From Hippasteria phrygiana (lineage: Eukaryota; Echinodermata; Asteroidea; Valvatida; Goniasteridae): a DNA stretch of 64,000 bases. A program made the translations under genes and the position numbers. The stretch lies in NCBI GenBank assembly GCA_037893225.1, contig JAZGUH010000402.1, positions 868,001 through 932,000 on the forward strand. Reading direction: 5' to 3'. Within the stretch, counting starts at the first letter, position 1, and the number at the start of each line of letters is the position of its first letter. The notes beneath the pieces are model-generated. The model saw only the letters and a program-made list of their open reading frames with translations, ran no database searches and had not been told where the DNA came from. Positions 1 through 11,800 of this stretch are shown here, in pieces.

Positions 1-475
1 GATCTAAACTCTACATTGATTGGCCGATCTGACTGATATTACCACAAATAAACCAATGAGACACTTTTAGGAGATACCAAGGCTACCCCCTAATCGTGAG
101 CCGTTCAGCGGTGCGGAAATGAAGGACAAACTTTATCGCTTGATTTCTACAATAGTGCTGGATCATCTAATAAAACTAAAATTATAACTTTTAAATTAAT
201 ACTGCTCTGATTTCTCTAATTCTTTCATTTTAAAGTTGATGTGTTCTTTCCAAAGGTGTATAAATCTAGAAATTAATGTTTGCGATGAGACTTCTATTGA
301 GAGCGCCACATTTATCTACATGTGTTATAGGAACAAAGACATACCTGAAAAAGGGATTGTCTGCTATTTTTGTTTAAAAAAGCAATACATGTACCTCAAT
401 TTCATAATCAGTTTTGACTTGTCGGTGAAATTATTACCTGGTTAACTAGTGCTGCTACATTTGTTGTCCTTGTAG

Positions 476-546
476 GCGTCGCAGTGTTGAGTCCAGCTAG
501 ACCACTGTATGCTGCCAAACTACGTCTTGGTGCACTAAGAGGAAAG
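476..546 (+). CDS. Candidate internal coding exon, gene not recognised
   Basis: A 71-bp segment lies between a pyrimidine-rich acceptor ending in TTGTAG and a GTCAAG donor. After two leading bases it reads 23 codons with no stop and ends on a complete codon. The peptide has a protein-like look: it contains SPARPLYAAKL and then RLGALRGK. I do not recognise the family and found no partner exon in the window. The donor is weak, having C at +3 where A or G is usual. It could be one exon of a gene that starts outside the window to the left, or a chance frame. Confidence 0.35.
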
Positions 547-635
547 GTCAAGTATACTATTTGGTAAAAAATACAAGCATTCAAATAGCACTACCTTTTT
601 TTTTTCCATCAAAGACTTCAATCAAACAAACAAGT

Positions 636-955
636 TACAAAAATACAAGGCTACCTTACTCCCTACGTCCAACCTGAATCATCCAATATCCTCCGATTTC
701 AAAATCCTTTAATTTTTGTTACTGCGGACCACTGACTGAATCCTGCAAAATGCTCCTGTGAGTTTTGAGCAAACACCCCAGTAACATAAATCCTCCTAAA
801 TAATCTAGCACCAGACTAGGCCTGATGACCTGGATCCTCCACAGGCAAAAATCCTCCAAAGCCCCAATCCTGCAAAATCCTTTGATGCTTAAACTTCCAA
901 AGACCCTCAATCCTCCAAATTCCTCTATTTACAAAGAATTTGAGGTTAGGGTTAA
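636..955. mobile_element. TTAA/CCCTAACCC-family MITE, worn left end
   Basis: The stretch is filled with variants of the word aatcctccaaaatcc. Its right edge is GGTTAGGGTTAA, ending at 955. The left edge is not clear. It is the same family as the better preserved copies at 24300, 50766, 51992 and 54464. Confidence 0.5.
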
Positions 956-2073
956 TGATGCAACATGCTTTGAGATGCCCATTTTACACTGTGCATTTGA
1001 CTTTGAATAGCCCAAGTGCTCAGCAAGGCAAATGTAGATATATCCCTTACAGTACGTACATGTATAACAAGCACTGTAGGGCCCCAAAACAAACAAAACA
1101 AGCAAACTACAAACAAAACAAAAACCAGTCTTGTTCTTTTCTATGTCAGCCCAATTAGACTTCGACCTTATATGATGAAAAACTACAAAAAATGGTTCTT
1201 AGTCAACACAATTGCTATTACATGTACATGTAACTCAAACTGGGCACGTCAATTTGTTCTGGTTCTTCTTTGCTAGGAAAATGGAGTCTTGTGTATTCCA
1301 CCAATTTATAGATTTAAACTTGCATTTTGCAGAGAGAAGCACATTTACACTTACACTTGCCCGATTCACTTGGTCCCAAGCGACTGGGCAAATGTCACGT
1401 ATTAACTCCCCAGCTATCCAAATTCTGCTAGATTCACGACAATTTTAACCACACCCCGACTAATTAAATTAAACTCATTGAATGTACGACACGTAACAAA
1501 TTTGGCGAAACAAGGAGAATCTGGTTAGCTGGGGAGTTGTCACAGGATGTCTGCCCACAATCCTTTGCAACCGAGTGAACTTGGCGAGTGCGGGTTTGAG
1601 TGTTATTCCGTCTGTCCAAAATGTTAGTTTAAAGCTAAAAATTGATGTTGGACGCTCAGGGCCACATCTTTCTAGCGTAAAAGATCCAGAGGAAATTAAC
1701 ACGTCCATGGCGAGTTAATAGCAGTTGTTAGCATACAACCTTTTCCAGCACTGTCTTAAGTTTGGGGATTCCTAATTCCCATACATGTGTACAGTACATG
1801 TGCAATGGGAGTCCCAAATTTTCAAACTAGCCCTCCATGAACAAAGACGTATAACATCATAGTCTACCCTTGGATTTGATTAGCAAGTGCAACAAAATCA
1901 TTTCCTCACCCCCAAGACTACTTTGATAGATTCTTGCCCAAAAATCTGGGCATATAATCAAATTAAATTAAGTGCACAACAACCAAACAAGCTAAACATG
2001 TGATTTGGTTAATGTGTTGTGGGCTTTGTTCCAACAATTCCATGACAGTTATGCCAACTTCTTAATAAACTAA
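956..2073. other. No gene or recognised repeat seen
   Basis: This is AT-rich sequence with short chance reading frames only. I see no codon bias, no splice-bounded exon and no clear terminal repeats. Confidence 0.5.
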
Positions 2074-2074
2074 A

Positions 2075-2225
2075 AGGCCTTTTCACACTAGAGTGCCAAA
2101 CCCTGGGGCGAACTCAACCCGGGGCGAACTCAACCCAGGGCAGCCCTGGGGCCGCCCCGACATTTTCAATTCCCCCACGTCGCCTTGGGGCCACCCCCGA
2201 GATTTTGTCTAGTGTGAAAAGGCCT
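2075..2225. mobile_element. Short MITE with AGGCCTTTTCACACTAGA ends
   Basis: The 151-bp unit starts and ends with inverted copies of an 18-bp sequence (AGGCCTTTTCACACTAGA / TCTAGTGTGAAAAGGCCT, apart from one base next to the right arm). The inside is rich in ccccgggg-type GC blocks. It is the short relative of the element at 2339-2875. The flanks are AT-rich (taaa / aaag), and the target duplication is uncertain. Confidence 0.75.
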
Positions 2226-2338
2226 AAAGTGCCTGAAGTAATCTCGATGAAATTTATCTACAATATATGATGCTCTGGAAGCCGACACTTATTTCCTAAC
2301 CTAAAGCATTACCAAAGATTTCAGAAGCATCATATAAC

Positions 2339-2875
2339 AGGCCCTTTCACACTAGACAAAATCTCGGGGGCGCCCCCGGGGCGACGCGGGGGTTAGAATG
2401 TGCGACGTTTCACACCAGCCATTGCTCCGGGGCGAACTCGGAGCTGCTTCAGGCCAGGGGCGAGATTTTTCAACCCGGGGCGAGACTGATCTTGGGGGTG
2501 GTCCCGCAGCAAAATGGCTAGTGTGAAACGTCGCCCCGCGTGCGGGGTTTCGTACAACCCGGGTTGAGAAACAGGTGGTCTCGACAAAAGAATTTTCAAA
2601 GGTCCTGTCAAAGCGCATGCTATCGTTATTGTATACAGCTTGGCCGAAAGCGCAGCGCCATTATTCTGAAGCACAACATGTGGCAGAGGGACCCCCCCCC
2701 CCCCATCTTTTGTGCTGGTCATTGTGTTCCCGGAATCTCAGGAATTATTTTCAGCGAGGAGGAAGTTAAGAATTTACTGGCCATCTGGGGGTCGATGAAA
2801 TACAAAATATAGTGTGAAACGCTCGCCCCGGGGCAAGTTCACCCCGGGGTTCGGCGCTCTAGTGTGAAAAGGCCT
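2339..2875. mobile_element. Longer MITE of the same family, with an internal frame
   Basis: The ends are AGGCCCTTTCACACTAGA and TCTAGTGTGAAAAGGCCT. A 90-codon frame on the + strand (2540-2812) ends in FSEEEVKNLLAIWG. That resembles the first helix of the Myb/SANT-like domain carried by the DNA-binding protein of PIF/Harbinger transposons. This looks like an internally deleted Harbinger-type element keeping a scrap of coding sequence. The family assignment rests on this short peptide only. The insert also contains a poly-C tract near 2692-2703. Confidence 0.6.
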
Positions 2876-3290
2876 TATGTTCCATACACTACCTTTTTGA
2901 TTCCTGTTGACTGCTGAGGCTGCCTAGTGGCCGGACAAGGGCTCTTGAGCTTCTGGCAATCTGGTATTATAAAAGAGAAAAGACATATGGGCAATAATAA
3001 GCGCTTACGTTAAGAACTAATTTTTTTATTCAAGTCAGCACACACAACAGGCAAAACTAATTCATACATGTAAACTTTCCAAATTTCAACAAACAAAATT
3101 TGAAGCGCGGCGCGGTACGAACTGCAGGCAACTGCCGCGTGTCCGTTACCGTCTGCATGCATTGCCTGTCGTACCGCGCTTCAAATTTTCGATGAATAAT
3201 CATGACTTGTCCGACCCACGGCCCCCCGCATGACCCGGCAGGATGCATGCCGGGATACCAAACAGGAGCTTCGTGTGCGGCTTCCTCCAT

Positions 3291-3328
<38 letters not shown>
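3291..3328 (+). repeat. (TG)n microsatellite
   Basis: A run of alternating TG lies inside the left arm of the foldback element. The inverted counterpart is a shorter (AC)n at about 4064-4083, so the two arms differ in repeat number. Confidence 0.9.
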
Positions 3329-3329
<1 letters not shown>

Positions 3330-3564
3330 TCGCTTCGGAACGACTGGAGATTTTTGTCATTTTTTTCCCGCAAATTGGAACCGCTTCAGGCGAAAATTGG
3401 CTTGGCGCACACAAGGTGAGGATGTAAATGAGGCATAGTATGATTTTGGGCGAAAACCGTGGAGTAATTCTCGTACACACTGTAGAAACGTGATTGCATG
3501 GGAATTACTTTCTTATTCTTGCTGTACTAGCCTATGGAAAAAATCGGCGATGTAGAAAAGATGA

Positions 3565-3589
3565 CCCCCCCCCCCCCCCCCCCCCCCCT
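3565..3589 (+). repeat. Poly-C tract
   Basis: A run of more than 20 C lies in the centre of the foldback element. The equivalent place in the second copy (near 7333) has only about six C. Confidence 0.85.
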
Positions 3590-4283
3590 TCAAAAAATGG
3601 TCGAGCCCCAAATCTCTTCGAAAACTCTACGCGCATGCGCAGTCTGGTGGACTGTATTAGTCAGCTGTGCAGCGCCATGTTCATCTCGGCTGAATACGTC
3701 AGTTGGTGAGTAAAAACTCTGATTTCTCAATAAATTGTCCGTTTCAATGTTCCGCAAATGTGCCGCAAAAATCTCAAAGATCTGTAGGAGGGATTGGATA
3801 ACCTTCTGGGGAGATTTAGTCCGAGTAACTTGGACCCTTTATCGCCTTTTTAAACATTTTTCCCATAGGCTAGTACAGCAAGAATAAGAACGTCATTCCC
3901 ATGCAACACGTTTCTACATTTTTCACCGTGAATTACTGCCCCCAAAAATAATAATATGCCGCATTTACATCCTCACCTCGCTTGCGCCAAGTCAATTTTC
4001 GCCTGAAACGGTTCCAATTTGCGGGAAAAAAATGACAAAAATCTTCAGTCGTTCCGAAGCGATCACACACACACACACACACACCATCGAGGAAGCCGCA
4101 CACACAAAGCTCCTGTTTTGCGCGCGGGGGGGCCGTGGGTCGGTCAAGTCATGATTATTCATCGAAAATTTGAAGCGCGGTACGGCAGGCAACTGCCGCG
4201 TGTCCGTTATTAACCGTCTGCATGCATTGCTTGTCGTACCGCGCTTCAAATTTTCGATGAATAATCATGACTTGACCGACCCA

Positions 4284-5663
4284 CAGTGTTCGATTTAGAC
4301 GGGTGCACGCATGCACTGGTGCATGTACTTTTTCATCTGTGCACGTAAACCTCTGGTACAACGTGCACGCTGTGCATGTACTTTTTTAGGCCTGTACCTG
4401 CTGGTATATTTCCCCATGTTGAACAACGTATCACATCAACGCGCACCCGATTTATTGCACGCAACGCAACGATCGACATGATGTGTGCGTGCCTGCATAT
4501 TACCATAGTTGTAGTCTTGGTCAAGTGCAAACAACCGCAACCGATCTGCTACCGTATTATTCCCAATGTACAATGTACGTACACGCAGCTAACATTGACT
4601 TAAGAAAAGACCCGTTAACCCGGCCCCCGCGACCTGGGGTTAGAGCAATTGATCAATAAAGCCAACCCCAAAAGCGCATCTGCGCGTGCGCGTTGCTTTG
4701 TTGCTAGTCTTGGTCAAGTGCAAGCAACCGCACTGAATGCCACCGTCTTATTCCCAGTGTACAATGCATGTACACGCATCTAACACGAAGCGAAAGTCGT
4801 CTTGAGAAACGACAAACGCGTGCGGCACATGCATTGTGCACAAGACATGCAAGACAATGTTTTTGACAGCTCACGTGTGATTTGGGCGTCCATGGTGTAA
4901 ATTATCGGCTGTTACTAATCAACAGTGTCGAAATAGAAACAAACGCTCGTCTTTCTAGTGCCGCAAGGAAGCCAACTGAAGGTAAATGTCGTAATACTTC
5001 AACTACTCAACAAGTGAAGCCTTGTCATCAACCCGGCACCCGATACTTCCTGCCCCGATTGCCGGCGCGGCCCCGGCACCCGGGCCGATTCGCGATCTCT
5101 CGGTGGCCGGCCCTGATAATAAATTTTAGCGGAACCGAGCTCAGTCCCGGCGGGTCCGATCCCGGTGGGCCCGATCTCATGATGCTGTACACGTGGTGAT
5201 TTCCATCAGGTATTTAAAAAGAAAAATTATTCCTCCGTTCTTCCGGTAAGGAAAAAGTGACGTCATCACGATAATATCGCGATATTTTTGGGCCGATATT
5301 TCGGTATCAAAATATCGAACAGCCTTCTGACACCGTGGAACATGATACTACAGTAGTATTAACGTAACTTCGGCTTCGCCTTCGTCTTCTCGCGATCGTG
5401 TCAGAGATTGCTAATTACCACTGATGAAATAAACAAACAGCGAATACCAAAAACACATTCTATTTACAAAGCAAAACAATAGCTACATTTGAAAATTTGT
5501 AGGAATACACATATTTTAAAACAACAAATATGTCTACCTATTGTTCTTTTGGGTTATGACTTGTGTGCACACTTTCTTGTGCATGTAAAATTTATTTTGT
5601 GCATGTAACTTTTTCGGTCTACATGCACCAGTGCATGCGACTTTTTTTCTAAATCGACCCCTG
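4284..5663. mobile_element. hAT-like non-autonomous element 1, with 8-bp duplication
   Basis: The 1380-bp insertion begins CAGTGTTCGATTTAGA and ends TCTAAATCGACCCCTG, forming imperfect terminal inverted repeats with CAG/CTG tips as in hAT transposons. Subterminal blocks with gcatgtacttttt and gtgcatgc are also inverted. It is flanked by ccgaccca (4276-4283) and ccgaccaa (5664-5671), an 8-bp duplication with one change. No transposase reading frame is seen; the 105-codon frame at 4882-5199 resembles nothing I know. Confidence 0.8.
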
Positions 5664-5671
5664 CCGACCAA

Positions 5672-6888
5672 GGCCTTGCGCTAACTTTTTTTCCTGGCTA
5701 GCCCACTGGGCTAGTTAACTGAAGCTTTTACTAGCCCGTTTAGAGTTTTACTAGCCCGTATATAAAAAATAAGAAAACCCCTATATGTTTAGCTCACCAA
5801 TAAAGAAGTTGATATTTTGGAAAATAAAAGGCTGATGGCATGTACTGTCAAGTTTTATTTATTATTACCGAAAGCATTATTTTGATCAAAATTTTAACAG
5901 GTATTAGTAATGTGATGGAAATAAGGAAAAAAATTGATTAACAAATTTTGCTAATCATATTGTTATTTGATTAGCAATATGATAAAAATGACTAGCAAAA
6001 ACAAACAAAACGTTCTTGCACAGGGTATGTTGGATTCAAAAACAAATAATTTCCCAGTTGCAGATTTGTACACAATGAGGCCAAGTAAAAAAAAAACGAA
6101 ACGAAAGTAGACAAAAATTCCGCACAGCTTTAATTTTAGCTTCTTGTGATCTGCAAAGAGCACAATAAAGGATGATCTCCTTCGACCGATCCTCCTGTTT
6201 CAACCATGGCATATGTTTCAGCCGTTTTCGAACGGTGAAATTCGACGGTACTTTCGACATTTTATACATACATTTGTTCATTGTACACGCATCACCAGCA
6301 CAAGCAGGATGCAGCATACAATGTGCGTGCGTCAAACATGATCGTGTCATCCTGGAGCATATAGTTCATGTCAGTATAACAAACACGGAATACAGTGTGC
6401 TGTATGTAGCGCGCCAAAGCCGCGCTACAGTATCTATGTACCGTAAAGTGTATGGGGTGTGTGAACGTCTGCGCCCACACGTGGGACTGTACCGAACTAC
6501 ACGTACTAATCTCCACACAAAACTGCAGCAACCTCGTTTCCCAAACTATCCTTATCGCGCAAAACCATTGAAAGAAACTGCAGACTGACTGGGGGTAAGA
6601 TTGCGCCAGCGTGTTTGCCCAAAGAACGGATCGGATAAAAACGATCTGCATGTTATGGTGGTTTAATTTCCGTCGTCACTGCACAGTTTTGTGTCGAGCA
6701 TCGGCCGTCGTCGTTCTGCATGATCTTATGAGAAATTTTAATTCGCAAAAACTGCTAATCCAGCTATTTCCATGGTAGGTTACTGAATTGTTCACTAGCC
6801 CACCGGGCAACCAAGGAACCAAGTTTAGGTAGCCCGGAGCATTTTTCGCTGGAATTTGTACGCCGGGCTAGTACTATTTCGAGGCCTG
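5672..6888. mobile_element. hAT-like non-autonomous element 2, same target site
   Basis: The left end (ggccttgcgctaac, then ctggctagcccactgggctag) is inverted at the right end (ggtgggctag region near 6800, then cgggctagtactatttcgaggcctg). It starts at the second copy of the target octamer (5664-5671) and is followed by a third copy, ccgaccca (6889-6896). So it inserted into the duplication left by element 1. A 138-codon + frame (6172-6588) inside has no resemblance to a transposase that I can see. Confidence 0.65.
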
Positions 6889-7540
6889 CCGACCCACGGC
6901 CCCCCGCAAAACAGGAGCTTCGTGTGTGCGGCTTTTGTCATTTTTTTCCTGCAAATTGGAACCGTTTCAGGCGAAAATTGACTTGGCGCAAGCGAGGTGA
7001 GGATGTAAATGCGGCATATTATTATTTTGGGGGGCAGCCATGAAGTAATTCACAGCGAAAAATGTAGAAACGTGTTGCATGGGAATGACGTTCTTATTCT
7101 TGCTGTACTAGCCTATGGGAAAAATCCGCGTCTTTCTATGGGGTTCCTGTCGGAACCCCATAGTTCTAGGTCAAGGTACTTCCAAAAATGTAAGGCTCTC
7201 CGTTAGCCTTACAAGGATATGTGATTTTGGTCCCCGTAACTCAATGGGATTTGCAATACGCTCTTGCGATATCAGTTACAATGTTCCAGAAAGCGCGTCA
7301 TGCACACATCACCGTTGCGCGATGTAGACAAGATGCCCCCCTCCTTCAAAAAATGGTCGAGCCCCAAATTTCTTCGAAAAATCCACGCGCATGCGCATTC
7401 TGGTGGACTGTATCAGTCAGCTGTGCGACGCCATGTTCATTTTGGCTGCATACGTCAGTCGGTGAGTAAAAACTCCATTACTCAATAAATTGTCCGTTTC
7501 AATGTTCCGCAAATGGGCCGCAAAAGTCTAAAAGATATGT
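6889..7540. mobile_element. Foldback element, continuation after the nested insertions
   Basis: The sequence resumes with ccgacccacggccccccgc and repeats, in order, the modules of the arm at 3215-3560 (gcttcgtgtg, caggcgaaaattgacttggc, gaggtgaggatgtaaatg, ttcttgctgtactagccta). The central module follows, with caaaaaatggtcgagcccca and gccATGTTCATTTTGGC. The poly-C and (TG)n tracts are much shorter here or missing. Confidence 0.7.
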
Positions 7541-7715
7541 AGGAGGGATTGGATAACCTTCTGGGGAGATTAAGGTTTGGGAAAGTGGAATTCTGGAACA
7601 TTGTAACTGATATCGCAAGAGCGTATTGCAAATCCAATGGAGTTACGGGGACCAAAATCACATATCCTTGTAAGGCTAACGGAGAGCCTTACATTTTTGG
7701 AAGTAAGGTCAAGGA
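7152..7715. repeat. Inverted repeat, about 140-bp arms
   Basis: The segment around 7152-7295 (ggtacttccaaaaatgtaag, gccttacaaggatatgtgat, gcaatacgctcttgcgatat) recurs as its reverse complement at about 7577-7712. The 280-bp spacer is the foldback centre module. The 90-codon frame at 7549-7821 crosses the right arm and is not a real gene. Confidence 0.8.
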
Positions 7716-7724
7716 GCCAGTGGC

Positions 7725-8560
7725 AGTGGACCAACGTTTCTTAATTAACAGAGAACAACGCTACAACGCACTTATAAAGGCAATAAATACCTACCAATGC
7801 CTGTGTGGTTGGCGTGCATAGTTTAGCGCAATACATGTTGAAGGTACTCTCAGGGTATTTGGAACGCTCGACGACGTCTGCAAATTAATAATTTAGGACA
7901 TAAAAAAAATTAGCACAAGCCGGCAAATGGCACACACAAATACTCATGGTTTAGAAAAAGTACACACATATCATCAAAAATACTGCATGAACAACATCAA
8001 CAAGAGTAATAACTAACAAAGTTTGTACAAACATATAAATTTCATCAACGGATTGGATTGAATTTCGTTCGATTTTTATGAACCTTCTCCGTTTTGCACT
8101 TACCAGAACTACAACCGGCGAAGGGAGACTCCAATGCGCATGCGCCAATTATATTTAGAAATCGTATGGTTCCACATTGAAAATCAGCGACATATGTACA
8201 CATCGCTAGTGTGAGGCGGTGACCCGACCATCCTGTTCTCGTAACATGGTATTTGTATATTTAATTGGAAAAAAATGCATTCTTTCAAGTTTTGATAGCA
8301 AATTTATTTACGATCACTATATTTTCGCATTAGCATCTCAACATCGTACACTTTGAGAAAACTGAAAATATCTTGATAATTTTCAATGAATGAAAGAATT
8401 TAATTTTTCGTATCACGTGACTGTTCGTCATTTCACACGAGAGTTTGGACTGTTTCATGAACTGACGCGCAATGTTTCGTATTATACGAAACAGCCGTCG
8501 CAATTTGATAACGAGGTAATTCCCGGGAAATAATGCGCGCGTTGCGTCTGTACTGTGCAT
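7725..8560. other. Upstream spacer, nothing recognised
   Basis: This is AT-rich spacer between the foldback element and the JAZF1 promoter region. The reading frames are short and show no family resemblance. Confidence 0.45.
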
Positions 8561-8780
8561 GCAGCTTGTAATAGGTATATGCTGCCTGTGCGACGTGCCT
8601 AGCCTAGCCGGCCTACGCTGAACAACAGTTCATGATGATGCATGCGCTCGCGATCGCCCGCATGCAGACTAGCACTCATATAGCGAACGTACGTACGTAA
8701 TATTACACAGCTTGATGCCTTTTCAGATCAGATGGAGGCAGGCGAAATGTCAACAAAGATGTGCCCGTTGTCTCTGTGAG
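8560..8780 (+). promoter_or_regulatory. Likely JAZF1 promoter / 5' leader
   Basis: CpG density rises just before the first coding exon (cgctcgcgatcgcccgcatg at 8645-8664, cgtacgtacg at 8688-8697). No TATA box is evident. A pyrimidine run ending in CAG at 8720-8726 could instead be a splice acceptor, which would make 8727 the start of a second exon. The transcription start cannot be fixed from sequence alone. Confidence 0.35.
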
Positions 8781-8880
8781 ATGGCCGTTTTCTATACGAA
8801 TACCTGCAAGTTCAGCGGATGTAGTTTAACATTTTCCTCCCTAGGTCAGCTCATAGAGCACATCGAAGAGACGCACATAG
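8781..8880 (+). CDS. JAZF1: JAZF1 coding exon 1 (zinc finger 1)
   Basis: It encodes residues 1-33 plus one base of codon 34. The zinc finger is C-x4-C-x12-H-x4-H, with LIEHIEE before the last histidine as in vertebrate JAZF1. The donor is GTAAAG at 8881. Confidence 0.93.
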
Positions 8881-11800
8881 GTAAAGTCAGATACAAAAGG
8901 GGCATAGAACTGGTGTTTTTGTGCTCGTTTTATAATAATACCTCCGCGGCCGGTCGGGCATTGTTAATTTGACATGTGTGATGCGCTGTACAGTCCTCGG
9001 TCATTGTCAGTAAACCACATTGTGCAGTGTATAGTAGGCGTGTGCGTGGTGTCTACATCAGGATTGACGTGCAATTAGTGTAGTACAGATGATCTGTGTA
9101 CTAAATCTATGTACTAATTTAGATAAATTAGAGTATGGACGAAATGCATTAGCATATTCATGATAATAAGCCAGTTCGTTATCTCACACTCAGGTCAAAG
9201 GTTATTTGGGATAAAATTGCTGACGTAAATGTCACGCCATGTTACGCAAACGGCCATTCTGGTCGAATTTAACAGGTGCGCGTTGTGCGAGCACCTTTTG
9301 CGTTCACACGCGCGCGTAAGGTCACGCAGGTCATTCGGGATAAACTTTCATTGTGCACATGCGCAGTTGAAATAACGAACTGGCTTATAACCCAATGATT
9401 ATAACCCAACCTTATTCTAATCTTACTATTTACTAAGGTACCATAAAATAGATTAGGTCCTGACTCCCTAGGCCCATTAGTACTTTAGTATTTGTTTATC
9501 ATCCCATTAATAACCCTCATGTTCTCAGCTGCTCTACAGATCAAAACCTATCAAATGTCAGATTGAAACACACACAAACTGTGAGAGTTGGTGTTAAAGG
9601 TAGTGTTCAGGATTGGTAATCCTCCAATTTTGTTTTTACTGAATTATTATGAAATACCTTACTATAGACTGTAAGTTAATAGTAGTCTCAATCATTCTGT
9701 GAAATTATGGCACCAGGTGTGCTGTTGTTGTCAAGAAAAGTGGAAATTTATATCGTTTTCCCAACGATTTCCAGCTGGAAATTGTTGGAAAACTGCCCCG
9801 TAGCCTTTAGTCAAGGCGAGCGTGGCTACCCGACGAGTGGCGCGCCCAAGGCATGCCGGCATTTGGGGCGCGTCACGCGTGCAGGTAGCCACGCGTGCCT
9901 TGACTAAGAGCCTATCATCCGCCCGACGGTTGAAAACGAGTGCCGTTTTTCTCTCGTTTTTGTCGCCATCCAACAACGCAAAACTTTGAACAGGTCAGTG
10001 GAATGATATTTCCTATAATATACTAACCCCCAAATCTGCCCATTTCTGAAAATGGCAACAATGACCAATCATGTACACTACCTTTAACTGAGTTTTTGAT
10101 AGGCTGTGATAGTTGTAAGTATAGGACTTAGGAGGGTTTAAAAAAAACAAATTGATGCAGGCAGGTGTGTTTCTTTTTTTTTGGGGGGGGGGGTTGGAGT
10201 TTGGGGAGGCGAAGTTTGAATGGCAATCTCATGCTATACAATTATGTTTAATATTTGTGCGTACAATCTACATACAATCAATGCTCATTGCTATGGCCAC
10301 AAGACTAAGAAGAGGCATTGCTAGTACAAGACCAAGAAGAGGCACCAACCGTAAAAATGACATGTTATGAGAGATTGATGCAAAAAATGTCCTTCACTTT
10401 CTGTTGTCAGTCATTGTCAGTGTTCATTTCTACATCAAATTTATAAGATTAACCCGAACCCCCTCGCTTGGGTGCATGCAAATCATATTAACATTTTTGA
10501 ATTTAGCAGGGTTTGGGTTAACACATGTAGGTGTACATGTATTTGTACATGATACTGTAGCACAACAGTTTGATAGAAAAACCGAAATGTATATTTTTCT
10601 CAATTTGTAATTCTGATTTGTTTTCTTTCTAAAAAGTGGCAGACCATTGCCGAAACACTGTAGTACAATACCTCTTATTTTATCATACAGACATGTACAC
10701 ACGATTAGGGGTGTACGTGCATTGGAACCGGGTACCTGAGTACCCGACCGTTCATGTCAGGAACCGGTTCCAGATTATGGAATCGAGTACCCGTACAACT
10801 TAATTACATCATCGCATAGTAACTTCCCAGAAAATGAAAAAGGAAAGGTTTTGAATGTTATTTGTTGGGAATTTTCAAAATTTAAACCCGACTACATGGG
10901 AAACCAGCACTGATTTCATTGTTTATGACGCTCATGAAAATTGACAATAAAGGGAAGGAATTTACCGGTTGTGGTTTTTGTAGTCTGGGTATGGATAAAA
11001 AGCCTCGACGAGACATAATAGCATGCCTCATTCCAACAATAAATACAACTGTATAAAACTTCTGTCTTTTGTGATATGCTGGCGCATGCACGTGCCGGAA
11101 CATGTAATGGTGGAGTAGTGATTATGTTTACTGGACAGGCATGAGATTTTTCAGACTTTTGTCTGAAATCAGACTTTTGAATCTCAGAGAAAGACATTAT
11201 TGCAACTTCCGGGATTGAAAGTTTTAGGTTGGGTTTCTTTAACGGGTACCCGGGTACCCGTATTTTTTTCAATCGGGTACCCGGTTCTTCTACTACCCGT
11301 AAATGCACACCCCTACACACGATAAACCTTTGCGGTGATCAGTCATTAGAGGTACATCGGGCCGATCGGGGAACTTCACCGTGAAAGGTTTTACTTTAAT
11401 ACCCCACCAAAATCAGTCTGGAAAACCTTGGAAAATAATTAAGCCTCCTCTAAATATGTGGCACAACCTGTTATTTCAAGATTTATGTCAGCAGAATCTG
11501 CACAAAATGAGGCAGAAATTAACATGAACACTTTGAGTGACTTGTCTTGATAAATACTGCACCAACACCTCTTCTCAGGGGTCACACTGTGCCAAGAACA
11601 TATAACACAGAAAACACAAACATTCTTCTCCTTATTGCACAAACATTTCCTGAATAAATTCTAGGGTGTGCATTTACGGGTAGTAAAAGAACCGGGTACC
11701 CGATTGAAAAAATACGGGTACAATGGGTACCCGTTAAAGAAACCCAACCCAAAATTTCCAATCCCAGAAGTTGTAATAATGTCTTTCTCTGAGATAAAAA

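Larger units (their letters stand above)
3095..4283. mobile_element. Foldback element, left part, interrupted at 4283
   Basis: Two long arms, about 3095-3560 and 3860-4283, are inverted copies of each other. They share gcgcttcaaattttcgatga, aataatcatgacttg, the (TG)n/(AC)n run, caggcgaaaattg and ttcttgctgtactagccta. The 300-bp centre holds a poly-C tract and a conserved segment around gccATGTTCATCTCGGC. The right arm carries an extra small palindrome (4146-4275). The element stops abruptly at ccgaccca (4276-4283) because a hAT-like element sits there; it resumes at 6889. Confidence 0.75.

Noticed and set aside
7549..7821. 90-codon + strand frame
   Set aside because: It crosses one arm of a 140-bp inverted repeat; the other arm gives a quite different frame on the same strand.
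8727..8780. Extension of JAZF1 upstream to the ATG at 8712
   Set aside because: It is in frame, but the 23 extra residues do not resemble the N terminus of other JAZF1 proteins, and an acceptor-like CAG lies between. It cannot be fully excluded.
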